This document shows, in pieces, positions 34,535 through 42,825 of a stretch of 42,825 bases of DNA. The DNA lies in assembly GCF_010672525.1 (NCBI RefSeq), contig NZ_JAAHGH010000063.1, forward strand, positions 1 through 42,825, given 5' to 3'. The notes beneath the pieces are model-generated. The model did no database searches and was not told where the DNA came from. It saw only the letters and a program-made list of their open reading frames with translations. Position 1 is the first letter of the stretch, and every line of letters starts with the position of its first letter. Position numbers and translations under genes: made by a program. This DNA is from Okeania sp. SIO2B3. Its GTDB lineage: Bacteria; Cyanobacteriota; Cyanobacteriia; Cyanobacteriales; Microcoleaceae.

Positions 34535-34704
34535 TGTCGCTTTTATCTGAAAAAGACTTTTGCAAGAGGTATAAAATAAGGAAACGGGAAAGGTGAACAT
34601 AATCTCAATTCATCGATCTCGTTTTAGGCAAAATTAATATAAAGCTTTAGTACAGTGTGGCGGAGCAGATACCATAAACCATACAGTCTTCTGCCTTCTA
34701 ATAC

Positions 34705-34979
34705 TAAATAGGGTTTGCTGATTAAATCTAAAAGCATTGACATATAAAGACAAGTGCCTTTTTGGGGCCTTTAAAAAGTGCGCCTGTTTCAGTCTAAAAC
34801 GCTCAAAAAGGAGGATATTTTAGGCCCATAGTTGGGCAGAAAAATCATTCTTACAATTCTTACTCCTACCTCCTCGCTCATTCCCTTTTCTCCCCTCCTG
34901 GGAGGGGCCTGTGGGTGGGTTGTCTCCTGTCTCCTGTCTCCTGTCTCCTACCCCTACTAAAGAGCGCAAACCCTAAATA
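34705..34979 (+). mobile_element. Non-autonomous element with taaatagggtttgc ends
   Basis: Ends taaatagggtttgc (34705-34718) and gcaaaccctaaata (34966-34979). Same family as 9886-10139 and the IS4-like relic at 14021-14918. The interior contains gtctcctgtctcctgtctcc tandem repeats. It lies 12 bp from the groEL stop and so occupies its terminator position. Confidence 0.8.
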
Positions 34980-34990
34980 GACAGGCGAAA

Positions 34991-36673
<1,683 letters not shown>

Positions 36674-36710
36674 TAGTTTTTCTCATATTACTTCACTTCC
36701 AAATAAAAAT

Positions 36711-36737
36711 TTAGCACTCGGCGAGGTAGAGTGCTAG
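36711..36737 (-). promoter_or_regulatory. CIRCE operator (HrcA site)
   Basis: ttagcactc, nine bases, gagtgctag: the CIRCE inverted repeat with one mismatch in the last position, upstream of the groEL ATG at 36673. HrcA binding here represses the heat-shock gene at normal temperature in other bacteria; regulation is inferred from the match. Confidence 0.93.
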
Positions 36738-37377
36738 TTCGTGGAAACCGTACATAGTTGAGAAAATTTAAGAATTATGGCCATGTAGGTGCTATGTGTT
36801 ATACCATTTCTCAAAAACTTTTCTACATTTTCTTGAGCAGGGGAGTGGGAGTTTCGACTTAGTTAACAATTTGCGCAATTTATCGACATAATACGATAGT
36901 TCTCACAGGCAAGTAGTAACGAGGGTGAAATTTGTATCTTCTGCACTAATCCCTGCTATTCGCATTTCTGGCAGTCTATCTATATAGACGTAGACCTATC
37001 CTGAAATCCCGCTTCCTACGCTAAAACGGCGTAGTAAGGGTTTGAGGACTTTTTTAGTTATGTTAATTGACAAAGACTTAAATGTAAGTATACAGTGTAG
37101 AGATGCGGTTGGCTTGACCGTTAATGCCTGTGGATGAGTAACCGCCCCCCGGCCTCACAAGAAGCAGGAAGTAAACAGCCTCCTATCGGAGGAGCTACGC
37201 TATCAATTTGTCACGTTATGTGACGCTTTGTATCAGTTTTATGAAGCAGTGCGGACATGATATTAGTAATTATTTTTGTCACGGTACAGTCAGTGGGAGC
37301 AAAATGCTCCCGTACCAAGAATTTTTTTGTTCCTACCTGTCATTAAACGAGCAGTACCAAACCTTCTTCAAAAGTTA
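36738..37377. other. Spacer with TnpB element end and MITE end
   Basis: Holds the second copy of the 37-bp repeat (36801-36838), a TnpB C-terminal relic with its right end (37072-37250), a lone MITE end ggacatgata (37254-37263), and a hairpin gggagcaaaatgctccc (37292-37308). The stretch 36850-37070 holds a small hairpin (acgctaaaacggcgt) and nothing else I can name. Confidence 0.6.
37072..37250 (+). pseudogene. TnpB C-terminal tail and right-end remnant
   Basis: Frame reads KDLNVSIQCRDAVGLTVNAC, then G and TGA at 37135-37137, matching the RuvC-III tail of the TnpB at 19912-20997. It is followed by the same ctcacaagaagcaggaagta sequence, a foreign 34-base dispersed repeat (cctcctatcggaggagctac), and tcacgttatgtgacg...tatgaagcagt. 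It is a solo right end of the element, with the hairpin retained. Confidence 0.75.
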
Positions 37378-37602
37378 CTAAGGTGTCTTCTGTAATTCTG
37401 GTCTTTCTTCGGCTACAATTGCTCCTTCTACAGGACAAACACTTAGGCAAATTCCGCAGTCAATACAGGTATCAAAATCTATCCAATACCAATCAGTTCC
37501 CTTAGTATTTTTACTTGGTCCTTCGTGAATACAAGCAACGGGACAAGCTCCAACACATTTAGCAACACCTTCGCAAATATCAGTAACAATTGTATGTGGC
37601 AT
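37378..37602 (-). CDS. Bacterial-type ferredoxin with two 4Fe-4S sites
   Basis: 74 residues. Cysteines C10, C16, C20, C24 (ICEGVAKCVGACPVACI) and C46, C49, C52, C56 (CIDCGICLSVCP) provide eight ligands for two [4Fe-4S] clusters. The first set has wider spacing than the second, as in the common cyanobacterial 4Fe-4S ferredoxin (ICEGVADCV.ACPVACI). It carries low-potential electrons between soluble enzymes; the partner is not evident here. Complete and monocistronic. The upstream region is not separated from the hisG gene by more than about 120 bp but has no shared transcript evidence. Confidence 0.93.
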   Translation of the reverse strand: MPHTIVTDICEGVAKCVGACPVACIHEGPSKNTKGTDWYWIDFDTCIDCGICLSVCPVEGAIVAEERPELQKTP

Positions 37603-37720
37603 TTTAATTATGTTATCAATTCAAAACTAAAAATTTGTAGGGGATATTTCCCTGTTGTCAGAGGAGAGTTAAGTCGATATTTTTTTCTAAAAAATATACA
37701 CTTTCTCCACCAATAACAGG

Positions 37721-38770
37721 TTAATTTAACTTTTCCAAAAATGCTTCATAAGTTTGAGATTTGGAGCCAAAAATATAATTAGGAGAAGAAACTGTAATAT
37801 CTGTACCACCTACTTTTCTGAGATGATTAATTGCTGATAATAACATTTCTTGTTTCACTACAATTGTCACGGCATACCAGTCATTTTTTCCCCCAGAATA
37901 TACTTTAGCAATAGTCGGTCCTTGTAAACCGGTAATGCCACTTAATCCACTTTTATTCATTAACAAATCACCTATTTCATCGGCCGACTTTCCATGCACA
38001 TTTGCAGTTATCGACACATATTTTTTTGACTCCATCTGAGCTTCAATTAACTCTAAAAAGACTTTAGTTGTTTCCAACTTAGCTTCACTTTCTTGTAACA
38101 AACGTTTATTACCAATTAAACAAGCTTGAGACTTAAGAAGTGTGCCTCCTTCAATTCGTTTTAAACGATTTTCTCTCAGAGTTGTGCCAGTGCTGGTTAC
38201 ATCAGCAATCATATCAGCATATCCCATACTTGGTGCTGCTTCCATTGCACCTTGTACTGCTACTAAGGAAAAATGTACAATTAACTTTTCATACAACCAT
38301 TTTCGAGTCAGGTTATTATACTTTGTAGCAATTCTGAGATTTTTGCCTTTCTCTTTAAATAATAGAGTTAGTTCTGCTAAATCTTCTATGGAAGAAACAT
38401 CTACCCAACTCTCAGGAACAGCTAAAACAACTTCACATTTACCATAACCTAATTTATCCCAAATAACTATTACATCATCATCGGATTGACTGTCTTCAGA
38501 AACTACGTCATAACCTGTAATTCCTAAGTCAACACTTCCTTCTTCTACTTTTGTAAAGATATCTGCTGCTCTTTGAAATAATACTTTTACTTGTGGCAAG
38601 GCAGGAATAGAGCCGAAATATTGTCTTTCACTAGGTCTAGATACAGTTAGACCACAAGCTGATAATAAGTTCATGGCTCCTTTTTCTAATGCACCTTTAC
38701 TCGGTAAGGCTATTTTTAAAATTTGCTCAGTGGTCATTTGATTTAAGGGTATTAATTTTTCATTCAGCAA
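37721..38770 (-). CDS. hisG: ATP phosphoribosyltransferase, long form (HisGL)
   Basis: 349 residues as read, or 338 from the internal ATG (MTTEQILKIALPSKG). Phosphate-binding IADVTSTGTTLREN near 190-203 (the PRPP loop), LPSKGALEKGA at the start, and GVDLGITGYDVV-like SVDLGITGYDVV near 82. The last about 90 residues (KYVSITANVHGKSADEIGDL to DITVSSPNYIF) are the ACT-like regulatory domain of the long form, which binds histidine. HisG catalyses the first step of histidine synthesis and the long form needs no HisZ. As I recall it, most cyanobacteria use short HisG plus HisZ, so this form is worth checking. Confidence 0.88.
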   Translation of the reverse strand: MLNEKLIPLNQMTTEQILKIALPSKGALEKGAMNLLSACGLTVSRPSERQYFGSIPALPQVKVLFQRAADIFTKVEEGSVDLGITGYDVVSEDSQSDDDVIVIWDKLGYGKCEVVLAVPESWVDVSSIEDLAELTLLFKEKGKNLRIATKYNNLTRKWLYEKLIVHFSLVAVQGAMEAAPSMGYADMIADVTSTGTTLRENRLKRIEGGTLLKSQACLIGNKRLLQESEAKLETTKVFLELIEAQMESKKYVSITANVHGKSADEIGDLLMNKSGLSGITGLQGPTIAKVYSGGKNDWYAVTIVVKQEMLLSAINHLRKVGGTDITVSSPNYIFGSKSQTYEAFLEKLN

Positions 38771-39089
38771 TTAACAATTAATAATTAATAATTATCTCTT
38801 CCTTTTAGGGAGAGAATTGATGCTTAAGGAAAAAAATTTCTTTTTTTCCCTTGAAAGGAGAGGCTTTAAGAAAGTATCTGTCAAATAAATCTTATCTTAA
38901 GAGATGCTCAAAAGTATACGTTTTACTGGGTTACGATGAATCACAAAGCTAACTATTAACTTGAACCATGTAATCTGCGCAACCCACCCTACACGCTTGA
39001 TTTAATATTTTATTTACAGATACCCTTTAAACCTAAATTATTTATTTAATTATTAATTATTAATTATTAATTATTAATTATTTGGTAAT
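38764..39089. repeat. Tandem heptamers and dispersed repeat between hisG and hisS
   Basis: aattaat array at 38769-38792, then a palindrome-rich repeat ending ttcccttgaaaggagaggct (about 38794-38880), related to 4667-4790. A second heptamer array lies at about 39047-39082. No gene. Confidence 0.7.
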
Positions 39090-40622
39090 TCAACTATTTC
39101 TAACTTTTTTTACTACTTCATTTAATTCCAAATTTTGCTTTTCGCCAGATTCCAGGTTCTGCAAAAGCACTTTACTATCTTGTGGTTCTACAGAGTTTAA
39201 AATAATTAAAAATGGAATATTATGCTGAATTGCATACTCAATATTATTTTCAATATTTCTCCCAATAATATCAGTTTCTATTCGCAAACCTAGCTTTCTT
39301 AATTTTTCGGCAATTGTGACAGTATAAACATAATCATCTGAACTCATACCAACTACCAAAGCTTCGACAAATTGATAATTATTAATATTTAAATGAGATT
39401 TTTCAGCTAATACTTGTCTGAGTTCTTCCATTACATAAGAAAAACCAGTTGCAGGAGTTTCTTGTTGACCTCCTAAACTAACAATTAAATCATCATATCT
39501 ACCACCACCACATAATTTTCTTTCTCCTAAGTTGCTGTCAGAAATTTCAAAGACCATACCTGTATAGTATTGAAGACCCCGACTAATTCCGAGGTCAATA
39601 TTAATATGATTTTTGTCTACATTAAAAGCATCCAAACTTTTAAGAATATCTTGTAATTGTGTTAAGCCATAATCATCAATACTGTAAGCTGAAAGTAATT
39701 TTTCTGTTTCTTTTAAAATAGCATTCGGCTCTCCTTTTAGTTGACTCAATTCCGTCATAAAATCTAACGCTTGATTGAGCTGTTTAGTTTGGTTTTGATG
39801 TTTAATCTTCACTAACAAACGGTCAACTATTTCTTCAGGTTCGCGAGTACTTGAAAGTTCGATATTCATACTTTCGAGAAACTCAAAAATGGCTGCCCTA
39901 GCCTCCTCTTCTTCTAAATCTTGTAGGAGGTCTGTAATTTTTTTTGTCGTAATATTTTTACCTGGTTGTTGTTGAGCAGAAGTATTTTTTTGAAACGCTG
40001 GATAAATTTCAGAGAGTAAATTTTCTACTGTTTGTTTACCTTCTTTTCTCAGGGTTTCCATCTGAGTAAGTAGAAAACTACGAAGACGAGTATCTAACTC
40101 AAGATGGTCGAGGAATTTGTTGATAACTCCAACATGACCAATAAACATTTGATATTCAGTTAAACCTAAGCCGTCTAAACCTCGACAAGCCATAGAAATA
40201 ATTTCCGCATCAGCGATCGCCCCTTTTGCCCCAATTAACTCTATTCCCATCTGGGTAAATTGACGATATCTCTCTTTCTGAGGCTTTTCATAGCGAAATA
40301 CTGGCCCTGTATAATACAGTCTTACTGGCAGAGGTATTTCTTGGAAATTGTCCAGATAAGCGCGGACCACTGAAGCAGTAAATTCTGGTCTGAGACAAAG
40401 GCGACGGTTACGATAAATAAAATCGTAGAGGCGAGAAACTATCTCCTCACCAGATTTTTTCAGATAGAGTTCTGTGTATTCTATCAGTGGTACATCTATG
40501 GGTCGATAGCCATAAGATTCAAAACTATCACTTAGTGCATTTTTGATTTGTTTATCAATATGATAGGTGTTTGGCAGAATGTCCCTGACACCTCTGACTC
40601 GTTCTACTTTTGTGGTTTGCAT
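39090..40622 (-). CDS. hisS: Histidyl-tRNA synthetase-like protein, 510 residues
   Basis: Class II core: VRGVRDILP near 10, LRPEFTASVVRAYL near 77, motif 2 with VFRYEKPQKERYRQFTQMG near 107, ISRGLQYYTGMVFEI near 343 (catalytic Arg kept, Asp of RGLDYY replaced by Gln), GGGRYDDLI near 372. A complete anticodon-binding domain (about 415-505) ends in VVKKVRNS. The anticodon domain and catalytic Arg favour a true HisRS over HisZ. It is longer than typical bacterial HisRS (about 420-450) owing to an extended insertion at about 200-320 rich in Lys, Gln and Glu. The substitution of Gly by Phe in LRPEGTA and of Asp by Gln are departures from standard bacterial HisRS. It lies 320 bp upstream of hisG, same strand. 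Confidence 0.85.
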   Translation of the reverse strand: MQTTKVERVRGVRDILPNTYHIDKQIKNALSDSFESYGYRPIDVPLIEYTELYLKKSGEEIVSRLYDFIYRNRRLCLRPEFTASVVRAYLDNFQEIPLPVRLYYTGPVFRYEKPQKERYRQFTQMGIELIGAKGAIADAEIISMACRGLDGLGLTEYQMFIGHVGVINKFLDHLELDTRLRSFLLTQMETLRKEGKQTVENLLSEIYPAFQKNTSAQQQPGKNITTKKITDLLQDLEEEEARAAIFEFLESMNIELSSTREPEEIVDRLLVKIKHQNQTKQLNQALDFMTELSQLKGEPNAILKETEKLLSAYSIDDYGLTQLQDILKSLDAFNVDKNHINIDLGISRGLQYYTGMVFEISDSNLGERKLCGGGRYDDLIVSLGGQQETPATGFSYVMEELRQVLAEKSHLNINNYQFVEALVVGMSSDDYVYTVTIAEKLRKLGLRIETDIIGRNIENNIEYAIQHNIPFLIILNSVEPQDSKVLLQNLESGEKQNLELNEVVKKVRNS

Positions 40623-41716
40623 AAAAGAACTTGAGAAGGTTATTCTGAGTTTTTATCCCTAATAGGAGTTTATACGCAGTCGTTCCTTGGGCATTGGTAT
40701 TCTACTACATTTAACAAACCCTGGCAGAAACCTTAAAGTTATTATTAGTTCCTCTGTAAGTAGACTTGGGAGATAATTATTAGACATCTCTAGAAAAGGG
40801 GAAATAGGGAGTGGGGGGTAGAGGGAAAGAATTGATGAATAAGAGTACGATAATTGATTTTATTTTTGATTATTGGTGGCACTTAGGAGTTAGGAGCCAG
40901 AATTTTAAAGGTTTTCATTTCAAATTAACTATTATAAAAAATGTCACAACCAATGCGGGGATTGCTATATTTATAGGAAACATTTATCAGTTTGGTATAA
41001 CTAAAATGTCTATAGGTTATTCAATCTTAAAAAATAGACTTCTCCGGAAAAGAGGGAGCAGGAACTAGGGAGTAGGCATTAGGGGTAAATAATTGATGAT
41101 TTATGAACGATAATTAATTTTATTTTTGATTATCGAATATATCTAATAGACTTAAATATTCTGAAAATGATGGAAATATAACTTATCATTTTCACCTGAT
41201 AATTCTTAATTACCAAATTTTTATTCAAGTGCTTAATAAATTTTGTTGAAGTCAGAATTGTTCTAATTCAGAATATTTAGAGCTTGCTGATTAACCCCAA
41301 AATATTGACAGATATAAAGCTAAAGCCTTTTTTCAAAGAAAAAATTGAGAGACCATTCTAACTCTCGACCCCTACTCTCACCAAAATATATTTTCAGTAA
41401 TTAATGAATAATATCATCTCCGGATAAGAGCGCGATAGAACTCCCTTCCGCTTACGCGTTAACAAAGTTTTGCGCCAGCAATCAAAAAACTTTCTCCTTT
41501 TCCTCCTTTCTTCCCTCCTGACTTCCCCTCCCAGGAGGGGAGGGGTTAGGGGTGGGTTGAATCTTCCGTCGTTTATTTATAAGTATTCAACCAAACATGA
41601 TATGATTCATATTTTGTCAATCAACTTTTATATTTTTTAATCTTTATCCTTGGCAAGCGATCGCTATCCTAATACACTAATAGCTGATTTTTGTCTACCT
41701 TTAACAACAAATAATT
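40623..41716. other. Spacer with duplicated AT-rich block and MITE
   Basis: acgataattgattttatttt (about 40850) recurs at about 41106 with agggag-type flanks, a 260-bp spaced duplication that makes a spurious 85-codon frame (40811-41068). At 41276-41300 an IS4-like left end (agcttgctgattaac) occurs without a partner. A TATCAT-type MITE at 41412-41602 follows. No gene seen. Confidence 0.6.
41412..41602 (-). mobile_element. MITE, diverged TATCATGTCCGG ends, 191 bp
   Basis: Ends tatcatctccgg and (cc)aaacatgata, with TAA before it (41409-41411) and TGA after, so the duplication is diverged. Larger than its relatives because it contains a small dispersed repeat cgcttacgcgttaacaaagt and ggaggggttaggggtgggtt. 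The inner ttataagtattcaacc matches the other copies. Confidence 0.7.
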
Positions 41717-42676
41717 ATGTATTCAAGCCTGCCCAATAGTTGGTTTCGCGTTGCTAGAAGTGAAGATTTATCTGCCAAAGGAGTCATGCCACTCCATTAC
41801 TTCGGAAAAGACTTTGTACTATTTCGTACAGAAGATGGCAAACCTCATATTTTTGATGCTCACTGTCCTCACTTAGGCGCTCATCTTGCTCATGGAGGTA
41901 GAATACAAGGCCAAAGTCTGAGATGTCCTTACCACGGTTGGCTCTGGGATACAAATGGACAATGTGCTGCTATTCCTTATCCAGATAAACCCAAACCCAA
42001 AGCAAAAATACAGAGCTGGCCTGTACTTGAGCTTAATGGTCTCATAATGATGTACCATCACTATCAAGGAAAACTGCCAGACTGGGAAATACCTCAAATA
42101 CCAGAACTAAATTCGGTCGAATGGACTCCCCTACGTTTAGTCCGTCAGTGGAAAGTACGTACTACCCTTCAAGATTATATGGATAACAGTGTAGATGTCT
42201 CTCACTTATATAATCTGCACAGCCGTACTTTTAAAAGCGCTCATAGTCATGGCGTAGAAATTGACGGACCAATTTTAACCCATAGAATGTCTCAGAAATA
42301 TAATTTATCTTCTCTAGCAGCAGGAAAATTAGTATTAGAAGATGGCTCAGTTACTACTATTTATTACGGACCTGCTTATGATGTGAGTTTTTACTGGACA
42401 GAAGGAAAATTAAAGCTAGGTTTGTTGACTATTTTTACAGGAACACCAATAGATAATGAGCATCTTGATATTGCCATATTTTACAGTGTGAAAAAAGTTC
42501 TACCTTTTCCTTTAAGTTTGATTTTAAATAAGATGTTAAAACAGGATGTTTTAGAAACTTTTGAACAAGATGTGAGTATTTTAGAGAATAAAAAAGATAT
42601 TCATAATCCACCTTTATATCAAGATGATGGTCCTGTGCGTCAGTCTCGAAGTTGGGCGAGTCAATTCTACTCTTGA
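41717..42676 (+). CDS. Rieske non-heme iron oxygenase (oxygenase subunit)
   Basis: 319 residues. Rieske centre C50-x-H52 (CPHLGAHLAHGG) and C70-xx-H73 (CPYHGWLWD). The catalytic iron site NSVDVSHLYNLH gives N157, D160, H163, H168. It is thus a complete single-component oxygenase subunit that takes electrons from a ferredoxin-type reductase. It most resembles KshA/Neverland-type Rieske oxygenases acting on steroids or similar hydrophobic molecules, but the substrate cannot be read. The family average is somewhat longer (about 340-380). ATG 41717 has no clear Shine-Dalgarno. It is followed by a terminator. No reductase nearby; the ferredoxin at 37378-37602 is 4Fe-4S and probably not its partner. 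Confidence 0.88.
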   Translation: MYSSLPNSWFRVARSEDLSAKGVMPLHYFGKDFVLFRTEDGKPHIFDAHCPHLGAHLAHGGRIQGQSLRCPYHGWLWDTNGQCAAIPYPDKPKPKAKIQSWPVLELNGLIMMYHHYQGKLPDWEIPQIPELNSVEWTPLRLVRQWKVRTTLQDYMDNSVDVSHLYNLHSRTFKSAHSHGVEIDGPILTHRMSQKYNLSSLAAGKLVLEDGSVTTIYYGPAYDVSFYWTEGKLKLGLLTIFTGTPIDNEHLDIAIFYSVKKVLPFPLSLILNKMLKQDVLETFEQDVSILENKKDIHNPPLYQDDGPVRQSRSWASQFYS

Positions 42677-42721
42677 AGAAGGAAGAAGGAAAAGGGAATT
42701 ACCGAAAAATTGGGTTTAAAG

Positions 42722-42752
42722 CCTCGCCCTTGTAGGGCGACTTTTTATTTTT
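42722..42752 (+). terminator. Rho-independent terminator of the Rieske gene
   Basis: Stem tcgccc (42724-42729) and gggcga (42735-42740) with a five-base loop, followed by ctttttatttttat. A ggaagaagga tandem repeat lies between the stop and the hairpin. Confidence 0.8.
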
Positions 42753-42825
42753 ATGTTAAGTCAATTGAATATATGCTATAGTGTTATTAGTTGCCGGGGG
42801 GCACGCCTCCTCCGGAGGAGCTACG
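42753..42825. other. Window end with small dispersed repeat
   Basis: gcctcctccggaggagctac at 42805-42824 is the palindrome-containing repeat also found in the right-end remnant near 37180-37203. Nothing else seen. Confidence 0.6.

Larger units (their letters stand above)
33756..34990. other. 1.2-kb spacer with two MITEs and small-ORF remains
   Basis: Contains a tgttgggtt/aacccaaca palindromic repeat area (33797-33900), a small minus-strand frame (33969-34100), a MITE that splits a plus-strand small ORF (34159-34534), and a non-autonomous element (34705-34979). No intact gene of normal size. Confidence 0.6.

Noticed and set aside
39090-40622. HisZ (regulatory paralogue of HisRS)
   Set aside because: A complete anticodon-binding domain and the conserved Arg of the ISRGLQYY motif are present, which HisZ normally lacks; and a long-form HisG nearby would not need HisZ.
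40811-41068. 85-codon open frame upstream of the Rieske gene
   Set aside because: Covers a spaced duplication (acgataattgattttatttt) and low-complexity sequence; no homologous features or ribosome site.

Overview
The window looks like chromosome of a filamentous cyanobacterium. The signs are HIP1 octamers (gcgatcgc) throughout, AT-rich genes separated by long spacers, heptameric short tandem repeats (aattaat and ggaagaa types), the cyanobacterial family DUF3318, a Ser/Thr kinase fused to WD40 repeats, an NB-ARC protein of the cyanobacterial type, the F420/FO gene cofH, and many MITEs and decayed insertion sequences. The genus cannot be fixed from the sequence alone; the repeat load recalls Trichodesmium, Okeania or Moorea relatives.

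Layout. 1-1.4 kb: IS1-like transposase relic, a tandem duplication and two MITE-like elements. 1.4-7 kb: AAA ATPase with a broken downstream partner, a CADD/TenA-like oxygenase, a DMT-type transporter and a truncated beta-propeller gene. 7-11.4 kb: radical SAM gene embedded in wreckage (NRPS relic, IS5-like transposase relic, tyrosine integrase relic split by a MITE, and a 3' tRNA-Gly fragment). The wreckage fits the decayed end of an integrative element. 11.4-15 kb: kinase-WD40 gene, then TnpB and IS4-like relics. 15.5-20 kb: zinc-ribbon protein, CNT nucleoside transporter, an exported hypothetical protein and DUF3318. 19.9-21.1 kb: decayed TnpB with its right end.

21.4-27.2 kb is the highlight: a minus-strand operon encoding a complete ubiquitin-like conjugation system. 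In order of transcription it has an E1 (ThiF fold plus zinc ribbon), an 84-residue Ubl ending in Gly, an E2 with HPN motif and catalytic Cys, a JAMM/JAB peptidase anchored by one membrane helix, two paralogous membrane-anchored RING-like proteins (candidate E3s), and one PIN-like protein of unknown role, with one further small ORF behind. Just upstream is a 44-residue relic of a P-loop GTPase. Divergently placed is an NB-ARC (STAND) protein whose C-terminus has been replaced by MITE sequence. My reading is that this is a membrane-tethered bacterial ubiquitination-like pathway in a defence-like neighbourhood. The pathway is inferred from motifs; its target and trigger are unknown.

29.5-42.8 kb: a GT-C glycosyltransferase with an in-frame 22-residue repeat expansion of about 1.1 kb, cofH, a MITE-rich spacer, groEL with a CIRCE operator, an 8-Cys ferredoxin, a long-form HisG, a histidyl-tRNA synthetase with an extended insertion, and a Rieske oxygenase followed by a terminator.

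A MITE family with TATCATGTCCGG ends and TAA target duplications occurs at least five times. It supplies the TAA at the stop codon of the kinase-WD40 gene, the last residues of the NB-ARC protein, and a nested insertion that dates one MITE family against another.
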